A stretch of 64,000 nt of DNA from JBCFBK01 sp038562555 (GTDB lineage: Bacteria > Bacteroidota > Bacteroidia > Bacteroidales > Prolixibacteraceae): positions 1 to 64,000 of the forward strand of contig JBCFBK010000006.1 of assembly GCA_038562555.1 (NCBI GenBank). Reading direction: 5' to 3'. Every line of letters starts with the position of its first letter. Positions within the stretch are counted from its first letter, which is position 1. Of this stretch, positions 9,234-18,418 are shown piece by piece. Position numbers and translations under genes: made by a program. The notes beneath the pieces are model-generated. The model had not been told where the DNA came from. It did not search any database and saw only the letters and a list, made by a program, of their open reading frames with translations.

Positions 9234-11299
9234 ATGAAAAAGTTAAATTTCAACCGTCAAAGGGCTGAAATTTCAACTTTCCGTCGCTGGGGCGGACAAG
9301 GCTATTCCTTGTTCAATGCCCTGGGTAAGCAGGTGCGTATTGGTGTACTGGCTGCTGTTTACCTCTATGTAGCCATGCCGGAAGAAGTCCATGCACAGGC
9401 TGATACGACTGAAGTTGAAATGAACTATGATCTTGATGAAATCGAGGTCAGTGCCCGGCGGGCGCCTGTGGGTTATTCGCAGGTGGCACGGATGGTATCC
9501 GTGATTGAACAGGCACAAATTGAGGCGGCGCCTGCCGCGACTGTTCAGGATCTTCTGGAGTATGTCATGGGGGTTGACATACGGCAAAGAGGGACCTATG
9601 GTATTCAGGCTGATGTCTCCGTTCGCGGAGGTTCGTTCGACCAAACCCTCATCCTTCTCAACGGAATTAATCTTTCCGATCCGCAAACCGGGCATCACAG
9701 TCTCAACTTGCCGGTCAGTTTAAAAAGCATCAAACGTATCGAGGTCTTGCAGGGGCCTGCGGCCCGGGTCTATGGACCNNNNNNNNNNCGAATGCTTTTT
9801 CAGGCGCCATTAATTTTATTACAGCAAATGATGGCGAGCAGTCGGTCGACCTGGATTTGGCAGCCGGTGCACACAAGCTGCATGACCTGAATGTTTCAGC
9901 GAACTTTAATTCAGGCGCCCTCAGGAATCAGTTAGCCATCAACAGTACTGCGTCTGATGGTTATATTGAGAATACCGATTTCGATACCTATAACCTTTTT
10001 TATCAGGGACAGCTTGCTACTGTTTCCGGGCCGGTCGATATTCAACTGGGACATTCGCGGAAAGCTTTTGGTGCAAACAGTTTCTACACACCTGAATATC
10101 CAGACCAGTTTGAAGAAACAAAAACGACCTTTGCATCTGTCAGGATGCATACCGGGGAGAAAATTCATTTTACCCCGGCTCTGTACTGGCGCAGGCATCA
10201 GGATCGTTTTGAATTGTTTCGGGATGAGGCGCCTGCCTGGTATGCCGAACACAATTATCACCTGACCGATGTGTACGGCATCAACCTGAACAGTTGGTTC
10301 AGCAACAGCCTTGGGAAAACTGCTTTTGGGGCTGAATTCAGATCTGAAAATATCTGGAGTAACAAGCTGGGAGAAGATATGGGAGAGGAAATTCCCGTTC
10401 CCGGGGAGTCGGGCCATTTTTTTACAAAATCGCATTCCCGGACAATTATCTCCTACTTTGGAGAACATACATTTTTTCTCAATCGCTTTACTGTTTCAGC
10501 CGGAGCAATGGCTAACCGGATTTCTGACCTCAACCTCGAATGGCATATCTATCCGGGCGTTGATCTCGGGTATCGGATCAACGACCGCTTTAAAGCGTTT
10601 GGCTCGGCCAACAAATCGCTCCGCATGCCTACTTTTACTGATCTTTACTATAGTGGTCCCACCAATAAAGGAAATCCCGACCTGAAGCCTGAGCGGTCTG
10701 TTACGGTTGAAGGCGGCCTGAAGTACTCCGGTTTCTGGCTAAAAGGCCAGATCGGTTACTATCATCGTGTAGGAAAGGACCTGATCGACTGGGTGCGGGA
10801 AAGCGAAGAACTTTTATGGGAAACCCGCAACCTGACCAGAATTGTAGCTGATGGTGTTGAAACAACGCTTGACGTTGATTTAAATAAGGCGTTTGGGAAA
10901 ACGCTTTTTATCAGCCACTTCGGTTTCAGTTATGCCCATAACCAACTGGATAAGGGTGAAAGCAATTACCTGTCAAATTATACACTCGATCATTTGAAAC
11001 ATAAGCTGGTCATTAATCTGGATCATGCCCTTGTGAAGAATATTCAGGCGTCCTGGATGTTCCGGTTTCAGGACCGGCAGGGAAGTTATCCCCGCTTTGA
11101 AGAAGAAGCTTACGTTGGAGAGCAACCGTACCGGCCTTTCTGGCTTACGGATATGAAGATTTTATACAATTCGGGAGATGTCCGGGTTTATCTGTCTGTT
11201 TCAAACCTTTTTGAAAAGTCGTACGTTGACCTGGGAAATGTAAAGCAGCCCGGAAGATGGATCAGTGCCGGAATAAACTACCGGCTGCGGTTTGACTGA
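9234..11299 (+). CDS. TonB-dependent outer-membrane receptor, interrupted by an assembly gap
   Basis: An outer-membrane active-transport receptor of about 684 residues after correcting the 10-N gap at 9779-9788. An N-terminal signal region (hydrophobic IGVLAAVYLYVAMP, cleavage near AQA) is followed by a TonB-box region and the plug domain (VSARRAPVGYSQVARMVSVI; IEVLQGPAARVYGP). The barrel ends in the aromatic C-terminal signature ISAGINYRLRF. The two coding parts are in different frames only because the N run has an arbitrary length; joined, they read the standard plug motif YGPNAFSGAIN. It is BtuB-sized, lacks an N-terminal carboxypeptidase-like domain and has no SusD partner. The substrate is unknown. 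I chose the ATG at 9234 because 9201 opens with non-signal sequence. Confidence 0.9.
9779..9788. other. Assembly gap of 10 N
   Basis: Ten undetermined bases interrupt the TonB receptor plug domain. A run of exactly ten is a common placeholder for a join of unknown size. The frame before it ends TAT GGA CC and the frame after it begins at AAT (9791). Restoring one frame requires a true gap of length 2 modulo 3, or a one-base overlap of the flanks. Confidence 0.97.
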
Positions 11300-11375
11300 T
11301 TTTAGTTCTTTTGACCGCACTTCTTTTATATGCTTTGGGAAAATATTATCTTCGCCCCGGTAAAATGATAAACAC

Positions 11376-11789
11376 ATGAAGGGTATTTTAGCTATATCGG
11401 GTCACCCCGGGTTGTCAAAACTGATTTCAGAGGCAAAGAATTGCATTATTGTGGAGTCGCTGGTTACCGGTAAAAGAATGCCGGTTTATTCCACTTCGAA
11501 AGTGAGCGCATTGGCCGATATTGCCATCTTCACCGAAAGCGGTGAAGTCACCTTAAAACAAGTTTTGAAAAAGGTGTTCGAAAAGGAAAACGGAGAGGAA
11601 GTGAACGTTAATGATTCAGGTGCCGGTTTAAAGGCTTGGTTTGAGCAAGTCCTGCCGGAATATGACCGCAACAAGGTTTACACCTCAGATATGAAAAAAG
11701 TGGCCCAATGGTATAACCTGCTTTTGAAAACCGGCTTGCTGAACCTGGAAGAAGAGGAAGAAAAAGCAGAAGATAAAACGGAAGCCTGA
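11376..11789 (+). CDS. DUF5606 domain protein
   Basis: A 137-residue cytoplasmic protein with no signal peptide or membrane segment, recognised as the Bacteroidota-specific DUF5606 type. The conserved N-terminus is MKGILAISGHPGLSKLISEA, followed by KRMPVYSTSKVSALADIAIF and a helical middle (LKQVLKKVFEKENGE). The last 20 residues are a Glu/Lys-rich acidic tail. Its function is unknown. It follows the TonB receptor in the same direction after a 76-base gap and converges on the exonuclease gene, with a shared terminator between them. Confidence 0.85.
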   Translation: MKGILAISGHPGLSKLISEAKNCIIVESLVTGKRMPVYSTSKVSALADIAIFTESGEVTLKQVLKKVFEKENGEEVNVNDSGAGLKAWFEQVLPEYDRNKVYTSDMKKVAQWYNLLLKTGLLNLEEEEEKAEDKTEA

Positions 11790-11812
11790 TAGCAGGCCGG
11801 TATCCCGGATGG

Positions 11813-11845
11813 AAAGGAGCTGTCGTTTATAATGACAGCTCCTTT
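11813..11845. terminator. Bidirectional terminator between DUF5606 and exonuclease genes
   Basis: Perfect 12-bp stem AAAGGAGCTGTC (11813-11824) and its complement (11834-11845) with a 9-base loop, flanked by A and T runs on both strands. It lies between two convergent stop codons and could serve both genes. Confidence 0.85.
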
Positions 11846-11860
11846 ACTTATATTGTGTTG

Positions 11861-12394
11861 TCAGAATAATTTCCCCTGGATTTCCCGCTTTCCGGGATAA
11901 TGATGTCTTTCCATGATCATCTCCAGTAACCTGACAGTCGCCAGTGCGTCTCCTTCAGCGCGGTGACGTCCCTTAATATCGATATTCAGATCACTGCAAA
12001 TGTTGCCGAGCGAATAGGAACGGTGGCCGGGTAAGTATTTGCGTCCCAGTCTGACCGTGCACATGGTCTTTCTTTTGTAGTCATAACCCAGCCTTTTGAA
12101 TTCTTCCCGGACAAAACCGTAGTCGAACATCACATTATGGGCAACAAAGATATTTCCGGCAGTTAATTCGACGATTTTTTTAGCTATTTCGAAAAACCTG
12201 GGGGCGTGTTCCACCATCCGGTCATTAATTCCGGTCAGCCTCGTAATGTAACCGGGAATATGGCATTCAGGATTGACCAAACTGGTGAACGATCCGGTGA
12301 TCTGCTGCCCGTTGTGCACAAAAATTGCAATTTCGGTAATTTTCCCGTTTCGCGCACTTTGTCCCGTCGTTTCTATGTCGATGATACTGTACAC
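11861..12394 (-). CDS. DnaQ-like 3'-5' exonuclease
   Basis: A 177-residue DEDDh-type exonuclease related to the proofreading domain of DNA polymerase III. ExoI is IIDIETTG (residues 4-11), ExoII is AHNVMFDYGFVREEF (about 89-103), and ExoIII-epsilon is HRAEGDALATVRL near residue 143, so all four acidic ligands and the catalytic His are present. Longer Bacteroidota relatives carry an added GIY-YIG domain; this copy ends after the exonuclease fold. It might act in repair or RNA turnover as well as proofreading; the sequence does not separate these. It is a single gene converging on DUF5606. Confidence 0.9.
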   Translation of the reverse strand: MYSIIDIETTGQSARNGKITEIAIFVHNGQQITGSFTSLVNPECHIPGYITRLTGINDRMVEHAPRFFEIAKKIVELTAGNIFVAHNVMFDYGFVREEFKRLGYDYKRKTMCTVRLGRKYLPGHRSYSLGNICSDLNIDIKGRHRAEGDALATVRLLEMIMERHHYPGKREIQGKLF

Positions 12395-12526
12395 TTATCA
12401 AAGGTCTTTTTTACGCAGTCAAAAAAAGGATAACTATTTGAGAAAAGCAATAGTTTTATAGAATTCATTTCCTTTTCGTAGGCGTTAATCGTTGAATCTT
12501 TAGTCGTAATTTAGGCTGGAATCTAT

Positions 12527-12534
12527 TATCTTTG
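12527..12534 (+). promoter_or_regulatory. -7 box of argS
   Basis: TATCTTTG matches TAnnTTTG and lies 22 bases before the argS ATG, giving a short leader. A -33 TTG at the usual distance is not evident. Confidence 0.5.
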
Positions 12535-12556
12535 CCGGTCTTAAAAAAAGATTGAT

Positions 12557-14347
12557 ATGCTGATCGAACAAACAATCAGGGAAAATATCGCGAAAGCTGT
12601 TTCAGCATTATACGCTGCTGAATTTAAAGCCGGCGATGTGCAGATTCAGGCCACCCGCAAGGATGTGGAAGGTGACCTGACGGTCGTGGTTTTCCCTTTT
12701 TTACCTTACTCAAAAAAGTCTCCTCAGCAAACAGCTTTCGAACTTGGAAATTTTCTTGAGCAAAATATCGATGATATCGCTTCTTTTGAAGTAGTGAAAG
12801 GCTTTTTAAACCTGACCATATCGCAAAAATACTGGCTCGGACAACTCACTGAGGCTTCCCGTCAGGAACAGTATGGATGTTCTCTGGCGGGCGACGGATC
12901 ACCATTGGTTATGATTGAGTATTCATCGCCGAATACAAATAAACCGTTGCATCTGGGGCATGTACGAAATAATCTGCTTGGGTTTTCGCTTGGCGAGATC
13001 CTGAAGGCAAACGGAAACCGGGTGGTCAAAACCAACATTGTTAATGATCGTGGAATCCACATTTGCAAGTCGATGTATGCATGGCAAAAGTGGGGGGAAG
13101 GGAAGACTCCCGAAACTACCGGCACTAAGGGCGATCACCTGGTGGGCGATTTTTACGTTTTGTTCGACAAACAATATAAAAAGGAGATTGCTGAACTGAT
13201 GGCCGGCGGTTTAACCGCGGAAGAAGCGGCACAGCAGGCTCCATCAATTGTCGCTGCCCGCGGGCTTCTTTTGAAGTGGGAAGCAAGAGACCCGGAAACC
13301 ATTGCCCTGTGGAAGCGGATGAACCAGTGGGTTTACGATGGCTTTGATGTGACTTACAAGGAACTGGGGGTGGATTTTGACAAAATCTATTACGAATCGG
13401 AAACTTATCTGATGGGTAAGGAAGAAGTGATGCGGGGCCTGGAAGCGGGAATTTTTTATCAGAAGGAGGACGGTTCGGTGTGGGCTGACCTGTCGGATGA
13501 AGGACTGGATCACAAGCTCCTGCTCCGCAGTGACGGAACTTCTGTTTATATGACCCAGGATATCGGCACTGCAAAGCTGAGGTTTAATGATTTTGCGATC
13601 GACAAGATGGTGTATGTGGTTGGCAATGAGCAAAATTATCATTTTCAGGTATTGTCAAAATTACTTGGAAAGCTGGGCTTTGAATGGGGAAGAGGTTTGC
13701 ATCACTTTTCATACGGGATGGTTGAGTTGCCCAATGGAAAAATGAAATCGCGCGAGGGTACCGTGGTCGATGCGGACGACCTGATTGCGGGAATGGTTGA
13801 TGTGGCCCGCAAAACATCGGAGGAGCTTGGAAAGCTGGAAGGCTATACGGAAGGGGAAGCGCTGGAAACATACAAAATCATTGCCATGGGAGCCTTGAAA
13901 TATTTTATTCTGAAGGTAGATCCCAAAAAAAACATGCTGTTTAATCCGGAAGAATCGATCGATTTTAACGGAAACACCGGACCGTTTATTCAGTACACCT
14001 ATGCACGGATCCGGTCCGTGCTTCGGAAGGCAACGGACCGGGGAATCACAGCGTCGATGAACGGTGAGACTTTGCCCCTGACGGAGAAGGAACTGGGATT
14101 AATCAAAACGATTACGTTGTTTCCTGTTGCTGTGAAAGAGGCGGGTGAAGCCTATAGTCCGGCCCTGATCGCCAATTATGTGTATAATTTGGTGAAGGAA
14201 TATAACCAGTTTTACCACGATCATTCCATCCTTGCCGAAGAAAACGAAAATATCCGGAACTTCCGTTTGATCTTATCGGAATCGGTTTCCCTAATTATTA
14301 AGAGGGGAATGGGTTTACTGGGCATCCGCGTTCCGGAAAGGATGTAA
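12557..14347 (+). CDS. argS: Arginyl-tRNA synthetase
   Basis: Charges tRNA-Arg with arginine. This 596-residue class I synthetase has the N-terminal additional domain (about 1-110), the HIGH signature as HLGHVRNN (near residue 133) preceded by EYSSPNTNKPL, and the KMSKS-like loop KMKSREGT near residue 395. The C-terminal DALR anticodon-binding domain ends GIRVPERM, a normal ArgS terminus. The chosen ATG follows the -7 box by 22 bases. The tRNA-Arg(ACG) gene is elsewhere in this window, at 38118-38190. No domain is missing. Confidence 0.98.
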   Translation: MLIEQTIRENIAKAVSALYAAEFKAGDVQIQATRKDVEGDLTVVVFPFLPYSKKSPQQTAFELGNFLEQNIDDIASFEVVKGFLNLTISQKYWLGQLTEASRQEQYGCSLAGDGSPLVMIEYSSPNTNKPLHLGHVRNNLLGFSLGEILKANGNRVVKTNIVNDRGIHICKSMYAWQKWGEGKTPETTGTKGDHLVGDFYVLFDKQYKKEIAELMAGGLTAEEAAQQAPSIVAARGLLLKWEARDPETIALWKRMNQWVYDGFDVTYKELGVDFDKIYYESETYLMGKEEVMRGLEAGIFYQKEDGSVWADLSDEGLDHKLLLRSDGTSVYMTQDIGTAKLRFNDFAIDKMVYVVGNEQNYHFQVLSKLLGKLGFEWGRGLHHFSYGMVELPNGKMKSREGTVVDADDLIAGMVDVARKTSEELGKLEGYTEGEALETYKIIAMGALKYFILKVDPKKNMLFNPEESIDFNGNTGPFIQYTYARIRSVLRKATDRGITASMNGETLPLTEKELGLIKTITLFPVAVKEAGEAYSPALIANYVYNLVKEYNQFYHDHSILAEENENIRNFRLILSESVSLIIKRGMGLLGIRVPERM

Positions 14348-14443
14348 GAACATGCGCCTTGCGGAAGCCGGAGAAGGAAGGATTGCCAGACTGACAAATT
14401 GTTTAAATTGCTTTTTAATTTTGTACATCTAATATTGATAAAT

Positions 14444-14480
14444 CTAATATCTTGTATTTTGATACTTGTGTCTTGATACT
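14444..14480. repeat. Heptanucleotide-period tract upstream of ffh
   Basis: Degenerate tandem repeat with a strict 7-base register. Successive units starting at 14444 are CTAATAT, CTTGTAT, TTTGATA, CTTGTGT and CTTGATA, so TTGATAC recurs exactly 14 bases apart. It ends 14 bases before the ffh start codon. The related unit CTTGATA also occurs in the tracts at 20785 and 58144. Confidence 0.7.
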
Positions 14481-14494
14481 AAATCATAGCTGTT

Positions 14495-15823
14495 ATGTTT
14501 GAAAATCTCAATGAAAAGTTAGAGCGTTCATTCAAGTTGCTTAAGGGGCAGGGACGGATCACCGAAATCAATGTTGCGGAGACTTTGAAGGAAGTCAGGC
14601 GCGCGTTACTTGATGCTGACGTCAATTATAAAATTGCAAAATCATTTACGGAAACGGTTAAAGATAAGGCGCTGGGACAGAATGTGCTGACGTCGGTGAA
14701 ACCGGGTGAAATGATGGTTAAGATCGTTCATGACGAACTGGCGGGGCTAATGGGCGGAACATCGTCAGATATTAACCTGCAGGGTAATCCCGCTGTTATT
14801 TTGATCGCCGGACTTCAGGGGTCCGGTAAAACGACTTTTTCCGGCAAACTGGCCAGATTCCTGAAGAGTAAAAAGGGTAAAAACCCGTTGCTGGTTGCCG
14901 GCGACGTGTACCGGCCCGCGGCTATCGACCAGCTTAAGGTCCTGGGCGGACAAATCAATGTGCCGGTATATACCCAGGAGGGAAGCAGGGAACCGGTTAA
15001 AATCGCGAAAGCTGCTATCCAGTTTGCCAAAGAAAACGGGCACAATCTGGTGATTATCGATACCGCAGGACGTCTGGCCGTAGACGAAGAGATGATGAAC
15101 GAGATCGCGGCCATCAAGAGTGCCGTTTCTCCGCATGAAATCCTCTTTGTTGTTGACTCCATGACCGGACAGGATGCCGTCAATACTGCCAGGGAATTTA
15201 ATGACCGCCTCAATTTTGACGGTGTTGTCCTGACCAAACTTGACGGAGACACCCGGGGGGGAGCTGCCCTGTCAATCCGGTCGGTAGTGAATAAACCGAT
15301 CAAATTTGTCAGCACCGGTGAAAAAATGGAGGCCCTGGATGTTTTTCATCCCGAGCGTATGGCCGACAGGATCCTGGGAATGGGTGACATTGTCTCACTG
15401 GTTGAAAGGGCCCAGGAGCAGTTCGACGTTAATGAGGCCAGGAAGCTGCAGTCAAAACTGGCTAAAAACCAGTTCGGCTTTAATGACTTTCTGACACAGA
15501 TTCACCAGATCAAAAAGATGGGCAACCTGAAAGATCTGGCGGCCATGATCCCGGGAATGGGAAAGGCCATGAAAGATATTGATATCGACGATGATGCATT
15601 TAAGCACATAGAGGCCATTATCTATTCCATGACTCCTGACGAACGCGAAAATCCGGCGCTCTTAAACGGTACCCGGAGAAAGCGGATCGCTGACGGATCA
15701 GGAACAAATATCCAGGAAGTAAACCGGCTGATCAAACAGTTTGATGAGACACGTAAAATGATGCGCATGGTTTCGCAGGGGAAGAACCTGGGAAGGATGA
15801 TGGGCAACATGCGGAAGAAATAG
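14495..15823 (+). CDS. ffh: Signal recognition particle protein Ffh
   Basis: The 442-residue SRP54 GTPase that binds signal sequences of nascent membrane proteins and 4.5S RNA and docks with FtsY. The N domain (1-90) is followed by the G domain with P-loop GLQGSGKTT (about 108-116), DTAGR (about 189-193) and TKLDGDTRGGA. The Met-rich M domain (about 300-442) contains AAMIPGMGKAMKD and ends KMMRMVSQGKNLGRMMGNM. Length is typical. folD follows 20 bases downstream on the same strand, so the two are probably cotranscribed. Confidence 0.98.
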   Translation: MFENLNEKLERSFKLLKGQGRITEINVAETLKEVRRALLDADVNYKIAKSFTETVKDKALGQNVLTSVKPGEMMVKIVHDELAGLMGGTSSDINLQGNPAVILIAGLQGSGKTTFSGKLARFLKSKKGKNPLLVAGDVYRPAAIDQLKVLGGQINVPVYTQEGSREPVKIAKAAIQFAKENGHNLVIIDTAGRLAVDEEMMNEIAAIKSAVSPHEILFVVDSMTGQDAVNTAREFNDRLNFDGVVLTKLDGDTRGGAALSIRSVVNKPIKFVSTGEKMEALDVFHPERMADRILGMGDIVSLVERAQEQFDVNEARKLQSKLAKNQFGFNDFLTQIHQIKKMGNLKDLAAMIPGMGKAMKDIDIDDDAFKHIEAIIYSMTPDERENPALLNGTRRKRIADGSGTNIQEVNRLIKQFDETRKMMRMVSQGKNLGRMMGNMRKK

Positions 15824-15843
15824 ACACAAGACAATTTGACCTT

Positions 15844-16710
15844 ATGCAATTAATAGACGGAAGAAAAACAGCCGCAGAAATGAAGGCGGAAATCGCCGCA
15901 CAGGTAAAAAAGATGAAAGATCAGGGTGGGAAAATCCCTCATCTTGCTGCGGTACTCGTTGGCCATGATGGAGGAAGTGAAACTTATGTCGCATACAAAA
16001 TCAAAGACTGTGAGGAAGTAGGATTCAAGTCTTCTCTGGTACGCTACGAGGATGATGTGACAGAAGACGAGCTGCTGGCTAAAGTTGATGAATTAAACCG
16101 GAATGAAGACGTTGACGGCTTTATTGTTCAACTTCCGCTTCCGGCGCACATTTCGGAACAAAAAATTATCGAAGCTATTGACCCTGATAAAGACGTGGAT
16201 GGTTTTCATCCGGTGAATGTCGGGAAAATGGTAATTGGTTTGCCTTCTTTTATTTCGGCAACACCCGACGGTATTGTTGAACTGATCAAAAGGCACGGTA
16301 TTGACACCTCCGGAAAAAATTGCGTGGTTCTGGGCAGAAGTAACATTGTTGGCCGTCCGATGAGTATCCTGATGTCGCAGAAGGCAATGAACGCGACTGT
16401 AACCGTTGCCCACAGCCGTTCAAAAAATTTGAAAGAAATTTGCGCTTCGGCCGATATTCTGATTGCGGCAATCGGTTCACCTGAATTTGTCAAAGCCGAC
16501 ATGGTCAAAGAAGGCGCTGTTGTGATCGACGTGGGTACTACCCGGGTCAAGTCCGACCAAACCAAATCGGGATGGAAGTTAAAGGGCGATGTTGCTTTTG
16601 ACGAGGTAGCCCCAAAATGCTCCTTCATTACCCCGGTTCCCGGGGGAGTCGGTCCGATGACCCGCGTCTCGCTTCTGAAAAACACATTACTGGCTGCCGC
16701 GAAGAAGTGA
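15844..16710 (+). CDS. folD: Bifunctional methylenetetrahydrofolate dehydrogenase/cyclohydrolase
   Basis: Converts 5,10-methylene-THF to 10-formyl-THF in two steps, supplying one-carbon units for purines (PurL is also in this window) and formyl-Met-tRNA. The 288-residue protein has the catalytic Lys in SETYVAYKIKDCEEVG, the substrate motif VQLPLPAH, the NADP-binding VVLGRSNIVGRPM, and the C-terminal signature TPVPGGVGPMT. All family landmarks are intact. It starts 20 bases after ffh; the gap is partly made of two heptamer-like units (TTGTCTT and GTGTCTA on the minus strand). Confidence 0.98.
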   Translation: MQLIDGRKTAAEMKAEIAAQVKKMKDQGGKIPHLAAVLVGHDGGSETYVAYKIKDCEEVGFKSSLVRYEDDVTEDELLAKVDELNRNEDVDGFIVQLPLPAHISEQKIIEAIDPDKDVDGFHPVNVGKMVIGLPSFISATPDGIVELIKRHGIDTSGKNCVVLGRSNIVGRPMSILMSQKAMNATVTVAHSRSKNLKEICASADILIAAIGSPEFVKADMVKEGAVVIDVGTTRVKSDQTKSGWKLKGDVAFDEVAPKCSFITPVPGGVGPMTRVSLLKNTLLAAAKK

Positions 16711-16808
16711 TATTTGCATCACTCATTCTCCGAACGAAGCTGAAGCATCATCATTTTTTGCTCTTATTTGTTTATATTTAGGGTATTGAAATTTAAAACC
16801 TGGATAAG

Positions 16809-17618
16809 ATGGAACGTAAAATAGCATTCATGAAGGTTTCGCTGGTGGCTGCAGTATTATTTATGGAATCGTGTGGTACCGTTCCGCTGACGGGAAGGAG
16901 CCAGCTTAACCTGCTGCCCGAGTCGTCAATGGTTGAAATGAGTCTGACGTCTTATAACGAATTTTTAAAAGAGAATAAACTCTCATCAAATGCAACTCAG
17001 ATACAGCAAATAAAACGTGTCGGTGACAAAGTATCCAGGGCAGTGGAAACTTACCTTCGTAACAACGGCTTTGAAAGTTATATTGAGGCTTTTAAATGGG
17101 AATTCAACCTGGTTGAAAGCGATGTGCCCAATGCCTGGTGTATGCCCGGCGGGAAAGTAGTCTTTTACACAGGCATTCTTCCGCTCACCCAAAATGATGC
17201 CGGGGTTGCTGTTGTCATGGGGCATGAGATTGCTCATGCTGTGGCGCGTCACGGTAATGAACGGATGAGCCAGTCAATGATGCTCGAGATGGGCGGGACT
17301 GCCATATCGGAAGCGATGAAACAGAAACCCGCTAAAACACAGGCGCTGTTTTCTGCAGCCTACGGATTAGGCACTCAGGTGGGGGTTATGTTGCCGTTTT
17401 CGCGCAGGCACGAGCTGGAGGCAGACGAAATGGGGCTGATTTTTATGGCAATGGCAGGTTACGATCCGCGTGAAGCTGTCGGTTTCTGGAAAAGAATGTC
17501 GGCCAAAGGTGGGTCGGGCACGCCGGAATTTCTGAGTACGCATCCCGTCGATACGAGACGGATTGCAGAACTGGAAAAACTGATGCCGGAGGCCATGAAA
17601 TATTACCAGGGACAGTAG
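16809..17618 (+). CDS. M48 family metallopeptidase lipoprotein
   Basis: A 269-residue zinc peptidase of the Oma1/BepA-like (YggG/LoiP) group. A short signal peptide ends in the lipobox FMESC, so it is probably anchored by an N-terminal lipid in the periplasm. The M48 domain has the zinc motif MGHEIAHAVARHGNE (HExxH near residue 139) and the third ligand in ELEADEMGL. The substrate Pro-loop region STHPVDTRRI follows. No TPR tail is present, unlike BepA. It likely degrades misfolded envelope proteins; this is inferred from the family. The ATG at 16830 (MKVSLVAAV) is an alternative start and would give a more usual signal peptide. Confidence 0.92.
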   Translation: MERKIAFMKVSLVAAVLFMESCGTVPLTGRSQLNLLPESSMVEMSLTSYNEFLKENKLSSNATQIQQIKRVGDKVSRAVETYLRNNGFESYIEAFKWEFNLVESDVPNAWCMPGGKVVFYTGILPLTQNDAGVAVVMGHEIAHAVARHGNERMSQSMMLEMGGTAISEAMKQKPAKTQALFSAAYGLGTQVGVMLPFSRRHELEADEMGLIFMAMAGYDPREAVGFWKRMSAKGGSGTPEFLSTHPVDTRRIAELEKLMPEAMKYYQGQ

Positions 17619-17866
17619 ATAAAATGATCTTTTGTTAGATTAAATTCCGGCTTAATGTGGATTTAACAAAATTTTCATCACGTGGGAGGAAACGATGGCG
17701 TTTGCTTTTTTCGTAATTTTCAGGTACGAAATATAAACATATACAGTCATATAGCTATTTGCAGTCGATGTAATCATTAATTCCTGTTAACAGTTTCTTA
17801 ACAGATATTCCGATAATTGAGAATAATTTTTTATTTTTGAAGGACTTAACTATGCAATAACCTAAA

Positions 17867-18313
17867 ATGAGCAAGATGGAAGGCATTGACAAGAATGATG
17901 AATTGAACGAAGAAATTGACAGTAAATTCAGGCAGGAGATTTTTTCCAAGGCTGTCAGGGCAGGGAAGAGGACGTATTTTTTCGATGTGAAGTCGACCAG
18001 AAAAGACGAATACTACCTGACGATTACCGAAAGCAAGAAGCGGTATGAGCAAGATGGTAAATTTCACTTTGAGAAGCACAAGATTTTTCTTTATAAGGAA
18101 GATTTTGAGAAATTTATTGACGGGATCAATGAGGTTGTTGACTATATCGAAGAAAGGCAGCCATTTGAAGATCATGAGCGGGGCGATCGTGATGACTCGT
18201 ACGACGAATCGGAATTAATCATAGCGAACGAACCGGAAGCGGATGCTGTTTCAGAAGAAAAAGTTCTGGAAAAGGATTACATCAGCGTTGAGTTTGATGA
18301 CCTGAGCTTGTAA
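17867..18313 (+). CDS. PUR-domain nucleic-acid-binding protein (DUF3276)
   Basis: A 148-residue protein with a DUF3276/PurA-like domain at about residues 18-108 (EIFSKAVRAGKRTYFFDVKS; DEYYLTITESKKRY; KHKIFLYKEDFEKF), the single PUR repeat found in Bacteroidota and in Borrelia BpuR, which bind single-stranded DNA and RNA. The C-terminal 40 residues are acidic and probably disordered. The target is not readable here. It is alone on its strand and converges on hemE, with an imperfect inverted repeat between them. Confidence 0.88.
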   Translation: MSKMEGIDKNDELNEEIDSKFRQEIFSKAVRAGKRTYFFDVKSTRKDEYYLTITESKKRYEQDGKFHFEKHKIFLYKEDFEKFIDGINEVVDYIEERQPFEDHERGDRDDSYDESELIIANEPEADAVSEEKVLEKDYISVEFDDLSL

Positions 18314-18320
18314 TTTTTTT

Positions 18321-18403
18321 GTCACCCCGAACGTAGTGAAGGACGTTGTTTTATTCAGTGGTCTTTTTTATAAGGGTCACTCTTTTACTACGTTCTGGCT
18401 GAC
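18321..18403. repeat. Imperfect palindromic intergenic element
   Basis: Left arm GTCACCCCGAACGTAGTGAA (18321-18340) pairs with a right arm near 18383-18403; about 17 of 21 positions match and the core GAACGTAGT is perfect. The roughly 42-base interior is unrelated. The arrangement resembles a small REP/MITE-like mobile repeat lying between convergent genes, where it could also end transcription. I see only this copy in the window. Confidence 0.6.
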
Positions 18404-18418
18404 CTTTATTGCCGGAGA

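Noticed and set aside
9932..10468. 178-residue antisense frame in the TonB receptor
   Set aside because: It lies opposite a well-supported coding sequence and has no recognisable domain.
9234..11299. TonB receptor as a pseudogene split by a frameshift
   Set aside because: The frame change coincides with ten N and is resolved by the flanks; both halves are intact.
13125..13574. 149-residue antisense frame in argS
   Set aside because: Pro/Arg-rich shadow of a clear core gene.
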